Both the position numbers and the translations under genes were made by a program. DNA of 64,000 nucleotides from Dimorphilus gyrociliatus. Its lineage: Eukaryota > Annelida > Polychaeta > Dinophilidae. Positions within the stretch are counted from its first letter, which is position 1. The number at the start of each line of letters is the position of its first letter. Positions 11,435 to 23,600 of this stretch are shown here, in pieces. The DNA lies in the NCBI GenBank assembly GCA_904063045.1, contig CAJFCJ010000003.1:2590504-2654503 (forward strand), read 5' to 3'. The notes under the pieces were generated by a model. The model was not told where the DNA came from. It did not search any database and saw nothing but the letters and a program-made list of their open reading frames with translations.

Positions 11435-12004
11435 AATAAAGTTAAGAAACAAATCAAACTAAAACTTTATTATCTTTGTCAATAAGTTTCGACGCTTCTT
11501 TGTCATCATCTTTTATTGCCAACTAACTAACATAAGAAACATATAAAAAGGAAATTATTAAAAACAAAAATTAACTAATTTTCAATGTGTATTTTGTTTA
11601 CTAAATAGTTTAACTTAAACATTCCAACAAGAAAATAACGTCTTTATTTATTTAACACAAAGAAAAATAAAAACAATAAACTTAAAAGTTTTGCTCTAAT
11701 TCAAACTTCGCGCCATTTGTACTCACTATATGATCCTTGTCACGTGACTTACTCCATATTGAAAACAAGGTCGTTCGGCTGCAAGGTAAAAACCGTAAAA
11801 CAATTGTAATAAAAAGCTATTTAATAATTAGACCCAATTGACTAATACATATAAATTATTAAATCTTCATTGGAATCAATTAAGTGCATTTTAGATTTTA
11901 AGTTTATTTGATTTAAACTAAAATATATTTCTCCTTATATTAGTATTCAATGAACAACACACTCGTTTTTTGTTTTAATTACAAAATGTGACGCTTTCAG
12001 GAAA
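11435..12004. promoter_or_regulatory. promoter and 5'UTR intron of the NDUFS5-like gene
   Basis: A perfect palindrome gtcacgtgac (11739-11748), matching the USF/TFE-type E-box, and a cgccattt YY1-like core at 11711-11718 precede a donor (gcaag/gtaaaa) at 11786. The matching acceptor (gctttcag) ends at 12000, four bases before the ATG at 12005, so 11786-12000 is probably a 5'UTR intron. Confidence 0.55.
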
Positions 12005-12412
12005 ATGTTCAAGCCAGCCAGAAACTTATCGCCTAATGAATACGACGAGTTATCTGGACTTCAAGCGGGAGACCGAGGACCGTTCATTTATACTCCTCTT
12101 ACAAAAATAGTTGAGCACTGGTTCACTTATCAGTTTGGTCCTTGTGCCGATTTAGAATTGGATTATTATAGATGCGCATCGAGAGTTGGTGAAAAACAAG
12201 TTGACACAAAATGTAGAAAAATGTTTGAGGATTTAAGAGAATGTGTCTTCAGAACGAAAACCATAGAAAGATACTATGCAATTCAAAATGAAAGGAAGAA
12301 ACAAGGATTGAAACCTATGGACCCGCCTCCAAAAGATGCTGTATACTTCAATATTGGAATTGGGGCTGAATATCCCTTGCACGCTAAATATAAGGAATTT
12401 GAAACTGAATAG
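12005..12412 (+). CDS. NDUFS5: twin CX9C protein, NDUFS5-like accessory subunit of complex I
   Basis: A single coding exon gives 135 residues. Two CX9C pairs are visible: C-ADLELDYYR-C and C-RKMFEDLRE-C, the CHCH fold oxidised in the mitochondrial intermembrane space. The second pair with its follow-on (ECVFRTKTIERYYAIQNERKK) resembles human NDUFS5 ([21 protein letters not shown]), so the best assignment is the 15-kDa IP subunit of NADH dehydrogenase. It is longer than the 106-residue human form, with about 35 extra N-terminal residues. Like other CHCH proteins it has no presequence. Another CHCH-family identity cannot be excluded. Its stop lies 91 bp from the stop of the convergent SNRPE gene. 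Confidence 0.75.
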   Translation: MFKPARNLSPNEYDELSGLQAGDRGPFIYTPLTKIVEHWFTYQFGPCADLELDYYRCASRVGEKQVDTKCRKMFEDLRECVFRTKTIERYYAIQNERKKQGLKPMDPPPKDAVYFNIGIGAEYPLHAKYKEFETE

Positions 12413-12503
12413 AATTATTTTTATGTTGAACTGAAAATTTTATTTCCTTTAAAGTCAAATAAAAAAAATACACAACAAAAAAAAATATAAAATAAGTTTG
12501 TGA

Positions 12504-13010
12504 TTATTGATCTCCAACTTGATGAATTAAACTGACGTTATCACCCTTCAACAAAATTCTCCCTGTTAGATTAAAAAGTCTGAATGAATGTTCCTTTAAT
12601 AAAAAAAGATTTCTTCAAATGAATTCTCAATTGAATAGAATACATATAAACTACTTACCCAAAGCTTTTCGATTCTTGGTCTTTAAGTGAATCTCTTCGG
12701 AGTTATCTAGAACTATGTTCATGTATTCATCAAAGCCAACAATGCATCCCTCAATTCTTGAGTTCGCCTGTTCGTATAACCAGACAGAAACTCTTGCTCG
12801 CTAAATAAATAAAAAGTTTTAAATTGTAATTGAATGAAAAGAAAAGTTAGATCTCTACTTACACTTTGCAGATACCTGAAGATGAGGTTCTAAATTGAGC
12901 GAAAAAATAAACATATATTTAATAACGTGATTTTTGGACTTGAGTAAAAAATAACTTACGATCGGCTGAACCATCATCTTTTGAACTTTACCTCCACCTT
13001 TAAAAGACAT
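12504..13010 (-). CDS. SNRPE: small nuclear ribonucleoprotein E (SmE)
   Basis: A component of the heptameric Sm ring of spliceosomal U snRNPs. Four exons (13010-12960, 12889-12863, 12800-12659, 12562-12504) give exactly 92 residues, the same as human. The Sm1 motif is in [20 protein letters not shown] followed by [15 protein letters not shown], and the Sm2 motif in [15 protein letters not shown]. Exon 2 is only 27 nt, and the introns are 62-96 nt. Divergent from CHAF1B, with 441 bp between starts. Confidence 0.97.
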
Positions 13011-13451
13011 CTTAGAATAGATCTTTTGCGAAACTTCAGGTATTAAAAAAAAAACAATAAAACGCAGCCGGTTCGAAAACGACTGCTTCAAAGCGCATGC
13101 GCACAGGAAATTTAGAAAATTAAAATAAAATATTTTATAAGTAAGTCAGCTGTATTTTTTTTATATAATTTAATAAATTTTTTAATTTTAGATTTTGTAT
13201 AACGTTATATTTTACGGCTTTTGCAAACAAATGGTTCTGATCTCGATAAACATTGGCGGGAAATAGCCACTCGTTTATTTTTCTTTCATAATTCCTGTGA
13301 AATAATAAAAATCTGTTATCATTTCGCGCAGAAGTCAGAATAATTTCATAATTATTTCATTAGTGCCGCGGATCAGCATCATCAAAAATATTAAGGAAGA
13401 AAGAAATTGAACGTGTCCTATTTTAAAGCAGATTCTTAAAATCGCATTATA
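13011..13451. promoter_or_regulatory. divergent SNRPE/CHAF1B promoter with NRF1- and E2F-like sites
   Basis: The palindromic gcgcatgcgc at 13093-13102 matches the NRF1 core, 83 bp upstream of the SNRPE ATG. On the CHAF1B side, ttggcgggaaat at 13253-13264 matches the E2F/DP consensus (TTSSCGSSAA), and ttcgcgcag at 13322-13330 is a weaker GC-core match. CAF-1 subunits are S-phase genes under E2F control in other animals, so the match is functionally sensible, though untested here. Confidence 0.6.
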
Positions 13452-15644
13452 ATGAAATTGGTGACACCTGAAATTGCTTGGCATAACAGAGATCCAATAT
13501 ACGCCTGTGATTTACAGCCTCCTCAAGAAGGCAGCGAACTTCAAAGATTAGCAACTTGTGGTCCTGATAGAGTTATTAGAGTAAGTATATTTAAATTGTT
13601 TTCATTTAGCAGTAACAATTATTTTTCTTTTATCACTATTTTTCTTTAGATATGGAATATAAGTTTTCATGATGACTATAAAGTAAAAGTGGAATTCTTA
13701 TCTAGTTTATTGCGACATTCTAAAGCTGTTAACGTGGTTCGATTTAGCCCAAATGGTCATTATTTAGCTTCTGGTGGAGATGGTGAGCAAAGAGGGTTAA
13801 ATATAAACACAATTCACCTGAATATTTCACAGATAACGCAATTATAATTTGGAAGTTGAGTAGTACATCGGCAACTAGTAATAATACTCTACAAGAAGAT
13901 GATGGAGAAATAACTGAAGTATGGGTGTCTGGAAAAGTCTTGCGAGGACATTTAGGTGATATTTATGATATTAGTTGGTCTTCTGATGGTAAACAATTGA
14001 TTTCTGGTTCTATCGATAATAGTGCTATACTGTGGGATGTGAAAAAAGGTAACATATTCGAATGTTTTAGTTTAATACTTGTTAAATATATAATTTTAAA
14101 AATACCAGCATGTCGCTTGGCAATATTTCCGGAGCATAAGAGTTTTGTGCAAGGTGTTTCTTTTGATCCAAAAGGAGTATATATAGCAACTCATTGTGCC
14201 GATAGAGTCTGTCGAATTTATAATGTCCAAAGTAAAAGTTGCCAATATAGAATCGTTAAATGGACATATAAAGAGAAATTAAGAAAAATGTTCTATGATG
14301 ATACCATGAAGTCATTTTTTCGACGGCTCTCTTTTTCACCAGACGGAAACCTATTAGTAGTTCCATCTGGTTATGTTGAATGCGATGAAAATGACAATGT
14401 AAACACAACATTTGTATTAGGAAGACACTCTTGGACTAAGTATTTAACTTTAATTATTTACTGATATATATTTTATTACAGATATAAATTTCTTTCCCTT
14501 ATAGGCCCATTATGCATTTACCAGTCATTGGAAAAACAACACTTGCTGTAAGATTCTGTCCTAAATTATTCAAGCTTAGGGAGCCAGAAGCTGGCAATAA
14601 AATATTTGAGTAAGTATATCGATAAGTTAGGTATTTTAAAAATTTCACAACTAATCAGGATTTTTTTAGTTTGCCCTATAGAATGATATTTGCAGTAGCT
14701 TCAGAGGAAAGCGTTGTTTTATACGATACACAGCAAACTCATCCGTTTTCATTAATTAGCAATATTCACTATCAGCAACTAACTGATCTTACTTGGTCTG
14801 CTGATGCGACACTTCTAATTATTGCTTCATCAGACGGATATGTTTCTATTGTCACATTTGAAAAGGGAGAATTAGGTGAATTTTATGAAAAGCCACCAAT
14901 ATTATCTTATGGAAGACAAGATTCAAACTTATCGAATAATATATCGGAATCGGAAAAAAATGCTGACGGCGAAGACGCCGATCAGAGTATTAATTTATCA
15001 GTATGTCTTTCAACCCCAGCTTTTTCCATGAAAGCTTATGTATATATATTTGCTATCTTATTACAGAGGACTGAAAGCAGTGAAGATAATTTAAAAACAC
15101 CTCAAACTATCAAAGATGATGAAGAAGGAGGCAGTTCAAACACTCTGGAACTTAAACAGACACCTTCTGTTAGTATTAAGCAAATTGATGTTTAAGAATT
15201 AGATTTTTCAGTTTCTTGTTATTTTTTTGAAGAAAACGAAACCTACACAAAATTTGAATGATACACCGAAAACAGCTAAATCAAACGAGGTAACAATCTC
15301 ACCAGCAACTTCCGAAAAAGCAGGAAATCTAAAACCAAGACGCGTTCAACTGACTACCTTAAGTAGTGTCACACAACCTAAATCTCAAGCAGCACCAAGA
15401 AGAGTTCAAGTCACCACTTTATCAACACTTTGGGGAAGTCAAAAAAAAGTTGAGGTATGCTTGATTAATTGTGAAAAAGATGTTTCAGTTTCTAAAACTC
15501 GTTTATTGCTTAATTCAGAAAAAAGATGAACCAAAAGAAGTTGATGAGGGCAAGCCCAGTTCTCAACCGGTTGATAGTGACTGTGATTTACAATTAGAAA
15601 ATACGAATGATGGTTTTGTTGATAAGCAAATGGACATTGATTGA
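13452..15644 (+). CDS. CHAF1B: chromatin assembly factor 1 p60 subunit (CHAF1B)
   Basis: The WD40 subunit of CAF-1, which deposits H3-H4 behind replication forks. Nine exons (13452-13580, 13650-13782, 13833-14048, 14109-14439, 14505-14609, 14670-15000, 15067-15189, 15233-15454, 15519-15644) give 571 residues; human is 559. The N-terminal about 400 residues form the beta-propeller, with [49 protein letters not shown] and [15 protein letters not shown] all recognisably CHAF1B. The disordered tail holds two near-identical basic motifs, RRVQLTTLS (about 492-500) and RRVQVTTLS (about 512-520), at the place of the ASF1-binding B-domain-like sequence of human p60. Introns are 43-69 nt. The stop is only 60 bp from that of the convergent DPY19 gene, so 3' ends probably overlap. 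Confidence 0.97.
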
Positions 15645-15704
15645 AAGTAACTATCAAAACTTGTGCAACTTTTGAACAACGATATAACACTTATTTAGAA
15701 AATC

Positions 15705-18700
15705 TTATAACAAACGATAAACTCTAAAAGTCGGATTATGAAATACTAACTGAAAATATTTCGAATATTGTTTCCTTCCCTTGCGTACTTCATTGCAGAA
15801 TCTTGGAGTTTTTGGCTCCGGTAGGTTGCGTTTTTCGATTTCATTGTCCGGTGACTATTTATTTGATTATAATTATTTCATTTTGTTGTTTTTTTTATTC
15901 TATATTACAAACCTGTCCGTAGCTGATATCTACAACATCATTCGTTTTACACCCATTGCTCGGTATTAAGCATATAGAATCTTCTAAGATTATATAATCG
16001 GTACCATACCTCTTGAGAATGTCGAAGACGTACCTTGGCTTAAATCTTCCATAAATAGCGTAAAGGCTAGAATATGATATAATAATGAGAATTTAATGAG
16101 ATTTAGCTTTATATTCTAGAATGAGATTCAAAATTTCTTTTATGGTTATACTAAATAACATTAAGTAATATTTCAGGCAGATTTTAATTTAAAATTATTT
16201 GATATTTGATGACACTAAAATTTTGTGTTGGTTCTATGACGGCAGAATACCGAGCACAGTCAGACTGATATCAGTTGTTATATTGTTATTAAAAATAAAC
16301 CATGAAAAGAATACTTTAGAAAGATAAGTTTTGTGGTAACTACTAATCATTCTTTAACGTCCATTTATGTACTGACCTCTTTGTACGCTTTCTCAATTCT
16401 TCATCTTCGAAGTGAGGATGATTTGTCAGATGTCGACCTGTACATAACTTTACACCAGCTAGTAACTGCATACTTCCTGTGAATGCTGCCTTTTTGTCAG
16501 TATTATGATTTATCCACTTCATTAATTCAACAGTATCGGGGTCATGAAACCTTTGAATATCCGCTAGCTCCTCTTTTACCTCTTCCCCATACTTATTTCA
16601 TAAACATTTTTATATTTGATTTTTACGTAATAAATTGAATAGTTACCCAATGATAAGAGCTATATAAAAGACCAATAACAATAGAAAGGCGAAACAATGA
16701 AATCTGTTGTACCAAAAAATTTTTAATTTTCTATATCTTTTGCTTAACAATACCATACCGCGAAAGATTGATGTTTGAACTTGAAAACTCGTTTCAGAAA
16801 TCCGTCGTGTAAGAAAGCACATGGTGATAAAATACACATATAAGCCGTCCATAAGAATTTCATTCGTAGTACACTTAAGCCCAGACAAGCGAATAGAATG
16901 CACTGAACTGTGGTAAGATAAATTGGAAAGTTTATCAAATTTTCCGAAAGTTACAGCTTAAAACTTACTGCCATGAAATGACAGATGAGGATTATTATTA
17001 AGAGTCAAATTATTAAGGGTAAAATAAGCTGTCTTGGTCTCCACACCATCTGTCTTTTTTGATTCTGATACTTTAATATCTTTGCTGCAGTATTTTGCTA
17101 TTTATATATTTTCATGTAAAAAACTTAGGAACACACCTCCAGTTTGTTAAAACAGTTATAATTGTCAATAAAATAATAACACCATGAGCTACTCCATAAA
17201 AATATAAAAAACCGGTACTGGCGAATAGTTGAAAGATGGAGAAATTTAAAAATTCAAATGCTTCATTGCAAATATATAGCAGCGAGTCGAAATCTCTAAT
17301 ATGTATGACTTAAATATTACCTGACAAAGGAAGAATATGGCTTTAAAAAGTGAAATATACCTCAAAGCAGGAAGATTAAAGTATTGGCTTATTCCAAACT
17401 TATTTAACAGAAAGTTATAAATGTGTCGATCAGCCTTCTGCTGAAGGATGATATTAGTTATTCGATTGAGCAAGATTGTGAGTATGCTAGTAAGAGAGAT
17501 ATAAAATAGAATCGTAAAAATTCTTCTGAAATAGCCGTGAGGCTTTGGCTGTTCATTCTGAAAACATAGACATTAATATTGAAGTGACGTATCATAAATA
17601 ATAAATGTCTAATTGTACTTGTAAATAAGAAACAAATGTTGCAGCTGTTATAAAGCTCAATGCAAATCCTCCAAATATCATCTTGTTACCAAATTGTAAC
17701 AGAGCTACGAGTATTAAAGATGTTGCCAAGGTTAAATATATAACTCTTACCTATGTATTTAAAGAAACATATACATATATAGTATATTGAATATATATAA
17801 ATATACAAAGAGTGTAATATCAGGCTAAAGTTTAAGGTAATACTTTACTTTTCGTAAGTTGATCAAATGAGTAACTTGAACGGCAAAAAGGGCAAACGAT
17901 TGGACAAGAAATATAAACTGATTAAATTGCCAGAAAAGTGCAAATAAAAATGCACTGATGAAAGCCCCAATAGCTGAGAATTTCTGTAAAAGTATTCGAT
18001 TATTTTGTGACTAAAATTGCATAACTTATTATTTATAAGATTGAAACCTTAGAAAAGATTCGATCACGAGAAAAGTAAAATGTAATGAACATTTGTTGCA
18101 ACCATAGAAACGGTATTGCCCAACTCTCTCTTAAAGACACAGAATTTTGTACTCTTGTTATATCGTAGCTGGATTGACGAAATATAAAAGTCAATAAGTG
18201 TGTAAGACTCATAATGGTGTTTTCCATTACGTATGAAGAAAGTAATAGTGAATTGCTACGACTCCCGCAAGCCAAGATCCACATAAAAACCATGAAATGA
18301 TAAAAATTATACACATTAGAAAGCCTTGGAGGGCGAAAACAACGTTAATGTAAAAGAAGATTGGTCTGCCAAAGTATATCTAAAATAGATTTTTATAGTA
18401 AAAAATTAGATAGAATCCATTTTTTAAGCTCGTTTAAGTTATTCCTACTTCTAACGACCCGAAGGAGCGATAAATCAATCCCAAAAAAACTTCTTGGTAA
18501 ACGTTCATTCTTTCTAGAATATTAATAGTTCTTCCATTTTCTGTCACGTTATCCTTCATTAGTTCGTACAGTCCTATAATAAAAGAAGTAAAATTTCAAT
18601 GCTAAGTAGTTGAAAATGATTTACAAAAAAATACCCTGTGAAAAGCTTTTAGAAGCTAAAAACTGCTTGAAATATGAATAATATAGTCCGCATTCTGTCC

Positions 18701-19044
18701 GGAAAGATATTTCTCTCTCAACTTCCTACAATTAAAAATTTTTTATGCTCTTATACCCTTATTTATATTGTGGTTAATTAAACCGTTATCTTTTCAAAAG
18801 AGTGCTGATTATCATGCAAAATATAATAGTATCTGTACATCACTATCCCTAAAAGCAGCATAACAGATAATCCCACAATGGTATTTGTAAAGGCAATAAT
18901 TTTAGAAAAAGTAGATTTATAATTTGAATTTGATAGACTTTGACAAGATGATCTTGATTTTACTATGTGTTCTTTCTGTTTGTGATCAGAATTTAATTGT
19001 TTTTCATCATTTTTCCCTATTGAGGAATTTTTCTTCTTTAGCAT
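15705..19044 (-). CDS. DPY19L1: DPY19-like C-mannosyltransferase
   Basis: A multi-pass ER membrane enzyme that C-mannosylates tryptophans in thrombospondin repeats and cytokine receptors (GT98). Fifteen exons from 19044 down to 15705 (boundaries 18784, 18725-18635, 18573-18449, 18379-18231, 18168-18048, 17983-17849, 17750-17619, 17557-17361, 17295-17137, 17084-16969, 16907-16759, 16703-16647, 16591-16377, 16066-15913, 15854-15705) join in frame to 736 residues. Diagnostic stretches are EREISFRTECGLYYSYFK, VSLRESWAIPFLWLQ, FWQFNQFIFLVQS, DFDSLLYIC and LTNHPHFEDEELRKRT, each with a counterpart in human DPY19L1-4. A lysine-rich N-terminal segment precedes the first membrane helix. The ATG at 19044 follows a 5'UTR acceptor near 19113. 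The subtype within L1-L4 is a guess. Confidence 0.93.
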
Positions 19045-20602
19045 TTCGGATACAGCAATTGGAACTGCTTGAAAATAAGACAATGCTAACAAATTATGAG
19101 TAAAATACAATTCTGAAATTGCCAAAAAATATCATATATATCTTATTGTATTATAAATGAATTTTCCATACTTATTTAATAAAAGACTTTTGATATTATT
19201 AGTAGAAGAGGTTCAAAAATTTTACAACTATTCCAAACAATTTATGATAGATGGCGTTGCAAATAAGGATAGAACTTTAAAAAATTAATGTTTCGTGAAA
19301 TATTTTCCCCTTGGATATTAAATTAGAAACTTCGATCCGAAAATCGTTAAAGTATTAACATAAGATGTCATTAGTGGAGGGAATAAGGGGAAAAAAATAA
19401 TAGATCTGGTTTGGGTTAACGAAATGTGCTTAGAATGTTTTTTTATGGAATTACGTTTAATAGAATTTTGGAACATTCTCTGGTTTGTTACTTAATAAAA
19501 TATCGTTAGGAAAATATTCTATATATCGAAATACTTCAAAAGATTTGGTTATTTTCTATTCAGGAGCAAACGTTTATATATCGGAAATAGCATTTTATAA
19601 TTCCATAAACGTCTTTCGGGTGGAGAATGAAGGAAAGAGATATCAAAGATATCCTTAGAGTATCAATTCTCAATATTTCTTGGTGGAAAATCCCTTAAGG
19701 TATTATTTATCATCAGTTGCTAAACGAAATTACAAAAAATTTATTAAGCCTGAGTTTAATTTTATTAGATAAAAGAAAGGGACGAGCGTGTGCTTGACTA
19801 AAAAATTGAACATCAAATAATAGTATCTTAGAAGAAATTCATAATAAATTACTCTAATTAATTTGCAGTATTGTAAGTTGTGCTTTAAGTTTGTAACAAC
19901 ATCGACTAGTTTCAATCATACAAACTAGTAAACGGATAGAAAAATTATGCAATATAAATAGAAGTACAGAAACGATACTAAACTTTCCATAAATAAACTA
20001 GATCGAAACATCTTATTCTCATGAAAAAAGAAAGATAATCATAATTATAAATCCAATCTCTTATTTATGATTATAGAGAGAAGGCTCAATGGCGACTTAA
20101 AGGTTTGTTTTTATGATGATCAGAATCAATCAGCTTAACGAATTTATGTTTGCTATTTGATTTATTAAAATAATAAAAGAAAAAACCTATTTCTCTCTTT
20201 TTCTTTCTTATGTTTGCATAATAATTATTAATACCTTATGTATCTGAATACAACCTCAGAATCGAATAGTTATGTGAAAAAGAACAAAATCTTCCTACCA
20301 TGAGCCAGTAAATAAAATGAAACAAAAAAAGTTTCGTTAAAAAGAATGCTTGATAAAATCGTTGAAACATATTTTCAATTTCTTCATCTTTCTTTTGGAC
20401 TAGCTACAATTCGTTGCACACAAAAAAAACAAGCAGCTTTTTGCATATTGTAGTCACCATTTCCCATTTAAGAGGCACCATTGAAAATCATGAGCAGCTA
20501 TTTATAGGATAGTAGCTTATTATTCCAATTTTAAAAAAAGAAAAGCTATTAGTCTTCGTTTCTTTAATCTAAGGGCAGACTGACTATCTAACAAATCGCT
20601 TG
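19045..20602. other. intergenic between DPY19 and VPS39
   Basis: This 1.56-kb stretch holds the DPY19 promoter and a likely short 5'UTR intron (donor aa/gtatgg near 19174, acceptor before 19112), plus the 3' flank of VPS39. It is AT-rich. I see no coding exon in any frame. Confidence 0.4.
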
Positions 20603-23600
20603 TTAACGAGCGTCAACAGTATAAGGATTTTCATAACAGCAGTAATGCACGATTATACCATTTGGATAACGAGCAAAGGCGCTGAAAATATAGAGAATGC
20701 ATCACAAATACGAAAGTAAAAATTTATTGCTCCACTTACGAGGTTCCAATCCTTTCATTACAAACAGCACAGACGTTGTTACGTACTTCAAATTTAACGC
20801 CTTGTGCCCGAATTCTGTCTCTTTGGACCTATAGAAAAAGAATTTTTCATATCAAAGAAACTCGTTTTATTTTTAATATCAAATGGATGTAAAGCTCAAT
20901 ATAAATAAATAATATTGTTTGAATTTAATTACTTGTAAGTATTCGGAAAAGTGCAAGCTTCTTAATAACTGGCAGCGCCTTTTATACACAGCCTGATGGT
21001 CTAGCACATTTTCAAGGAATATCTTTAAATCTTTCAACTTAGTAGCCGGAGGAAGCAGTTCTAAAGCCTAAAAGAAAATAATTTTTATTTTATTTACTTT
21101 CATCAAACAAATTAATTTAACTACCTTAGCAGTATCAATTTTATTTGCGTGCCGCTTTAATAAATCTAGGGCAGCCTCGATATTAACTCTCCCATGATCG
21201 ACAGCATATTCCGCCATATAGCCAAGTATACTTTTGTTGGGAGGAGATAGATAAATATTTAATAGATGAATGTATATCTGAAGTAAAGAGAAAATTTTAT
21301 TTTTAGTACATTTACTCAGAGCTATATATAAAAATTAATTTTTCCTATTAGTAGAATATTTTTTAAATGGTATTTATGAAATTTTCATGATTATAAACGT
21401 AAAAAAATTATCGTTTTTTTCAATAATACGTACATCTCTATTCCCTTCTTTACATCTATCGTAGGTTCTTAGACAATGGCTGTATATTGAAATATGTTCG
21501 AAGAGTTCAAGTTAAAATGCATTGACGAATGATTATGTATACCTTTCTGCCATTTTATTATCTTGAAGGACATGAACATATACAGCCAATGATTGTTCGT
21601 GTCTGTTCATCTGACCTAGGACAATGGCTCGTTCACGAAAAAAGTCTGAGGAAATTTTATGAAATGAAATCATTGGAACGTAAAATTTGCCTTTTTTCTC
21701 ACATACTGTTTAATGGAATAACAGCTAAAACACGCTCCGGTGAATATAGTGTGGACGTTTCTAAAAAAAATATCAATCTGGTACGAAGCTCTCCTAATTC
21801 TCCTCCCTCTTCACCTGCCCTTGCCGGTCGTTGGTCTAAATGGAAAATCAGTAATTATAAATTTTTCAAACGATAAAAGCATCTATTGATTATATCTTTT
21901 ACCTGCTGGTAAATTTTTTACATATTCGTCCATTAGAGGACTTAAACGATTGACGTAGTAAAAAGCAAGATGATTGTGAAAATATGACGTTTTATCCCCC
22001 CACTCATGGATTATATGTTCCTAAAATAAATTTAGATATTTAATGAAGATTGATATCAACATCCATCAAATAACTTACTAAATAAGGTATAACCAATTGT
22101 TTACAAGTTTTATCTAGATAAGCCATAACTTTATCACGAGGTAAATTCTCTACTTCCTGATTATCCTCAGTAAAAATCTTTAAATAAATTAGTAAAGTTA
22201 ATATTAATTGTAACTGTTTAAATGACAGTTTATAGTACTTTTAAACCATCGTCCGGACGAAATTTTAGCACCCAGCAAGCGTAATCGAAAATGAGATCGA
22301 GGTGTTTTGAGCCAAGTCTTTGCAAGTAAGCAATTGTATGTTCGGGACTATGGAGAACTGAGTTAAGCTTGCGATGTTCTGCCAATAAGAATTCTAAAGC
22401 TAAATAGGAGTAAGATTGATTTAATAGATTAAATGGAAATGAGGAAATTTTAAAGATTCTTATACCTTCTTTGTGCATTCCTTTGCTTTCGTAGAGCAGT
22501 ATTAATTCCAAGTATTTGTGACTACTTTTTAATATTTTTTCGCTTTCCACAACGTGACACTGGTTATCTTTTAAGCGTAGCAAAGATGCTATTAATGCCT
22601 CTTGTGTCTGAAAAAATTGTTATTTACATCCAATTTCATAATCACATAGTGTTGAAAATTAATACCTGTAAATAGCACTTCAAAAGGGTTGTATCAATGA
22701 TTTGGGCTAGTTGCTTTTTAGAAACTATTAGAGCATTCCCTTCAACAATCGAGCAAGTGTGAACTTTCTTTCCCATATCTTTCAATTTTTGCCTTTTCTA
22801 TTGGTAAAATACAATAAATTATGTTATTAAATATTTAACAGCTTGAGCTCTTTATACCTCTAATAAATAAGTTATAAGAGATTCTAAACCACGTTCTAAC
22901 TCAGCTCCTTCTAGTATTGGAACAGAATCAGGGTAGACTAATCTTTTTCTGTACTCAGATGGTAGCAAATCGGGAAATAAACCGATAACTTGCGATGGAT
23001 CTGTAAGAAAAGAAAATTTACTATTCACTATGATTTAGATTTACCATACGATTGATATTAAATCTCCATCATATAATGAATCTGGTGTCCTTTTGCTTTT
23101 TTTATTATCAAATACCTATTCTCACATATTATATAGATTTCTAAATAAAGAGAGATTCAATTATTATGCGTAAACTTAATGTTCATTAAATCCTTGGAAA
23201 AGTTATCTAGCTTTGTTTTATTTTTTGCATTGTCTGAGTTTGAAGGAAAGTTGCTCGATTTTTTTTATGTATAGAACAACAGCTCTATAATTATGTACTT
23301 CTCTTTAAAGATAGTTGGAAAAGAGCAAAGACGTTTGGGTGTGGTTGACATGCAAGGTAGAAATTCAGCTCAAAATAAATCACATAGCTTGATACCTAGA
23401 TCTAATAGATCTAGTTAATGAAACAAGAATTGCTATTTACCAACCTGTCTCTAATTCTGAAAACATTTCCAAAGAAGAGTCAAATCGGTGTTGAACAAAT
23501 AAATGGAAAGCATAGAGGTTTTTTATGCGATGTACTTTAATTCTCTTAGTCTCTTCATCCTCCTCACTTAAAGGCTGAAAAAAAAAATTCTATATTTTAT

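Noticed and set aside
13070-13110. tRNA-like ggttcgaaa sequence
   Set aside because: No acceptor stem or D arm is present around it; the site is the NRF1-like promoter.
15439-15690. Minus-strand 83-codon ORF
   Set aside because: Antisense to CHAF1B exons 8-9; the true minus-strand DPY19 last exon ends at 15705.
21529-21876. Plus-strand 115-codon ORF
   Set aside because: It is antisense to VPS39 exons 11-12, whose reading is confirmed by family similarity.
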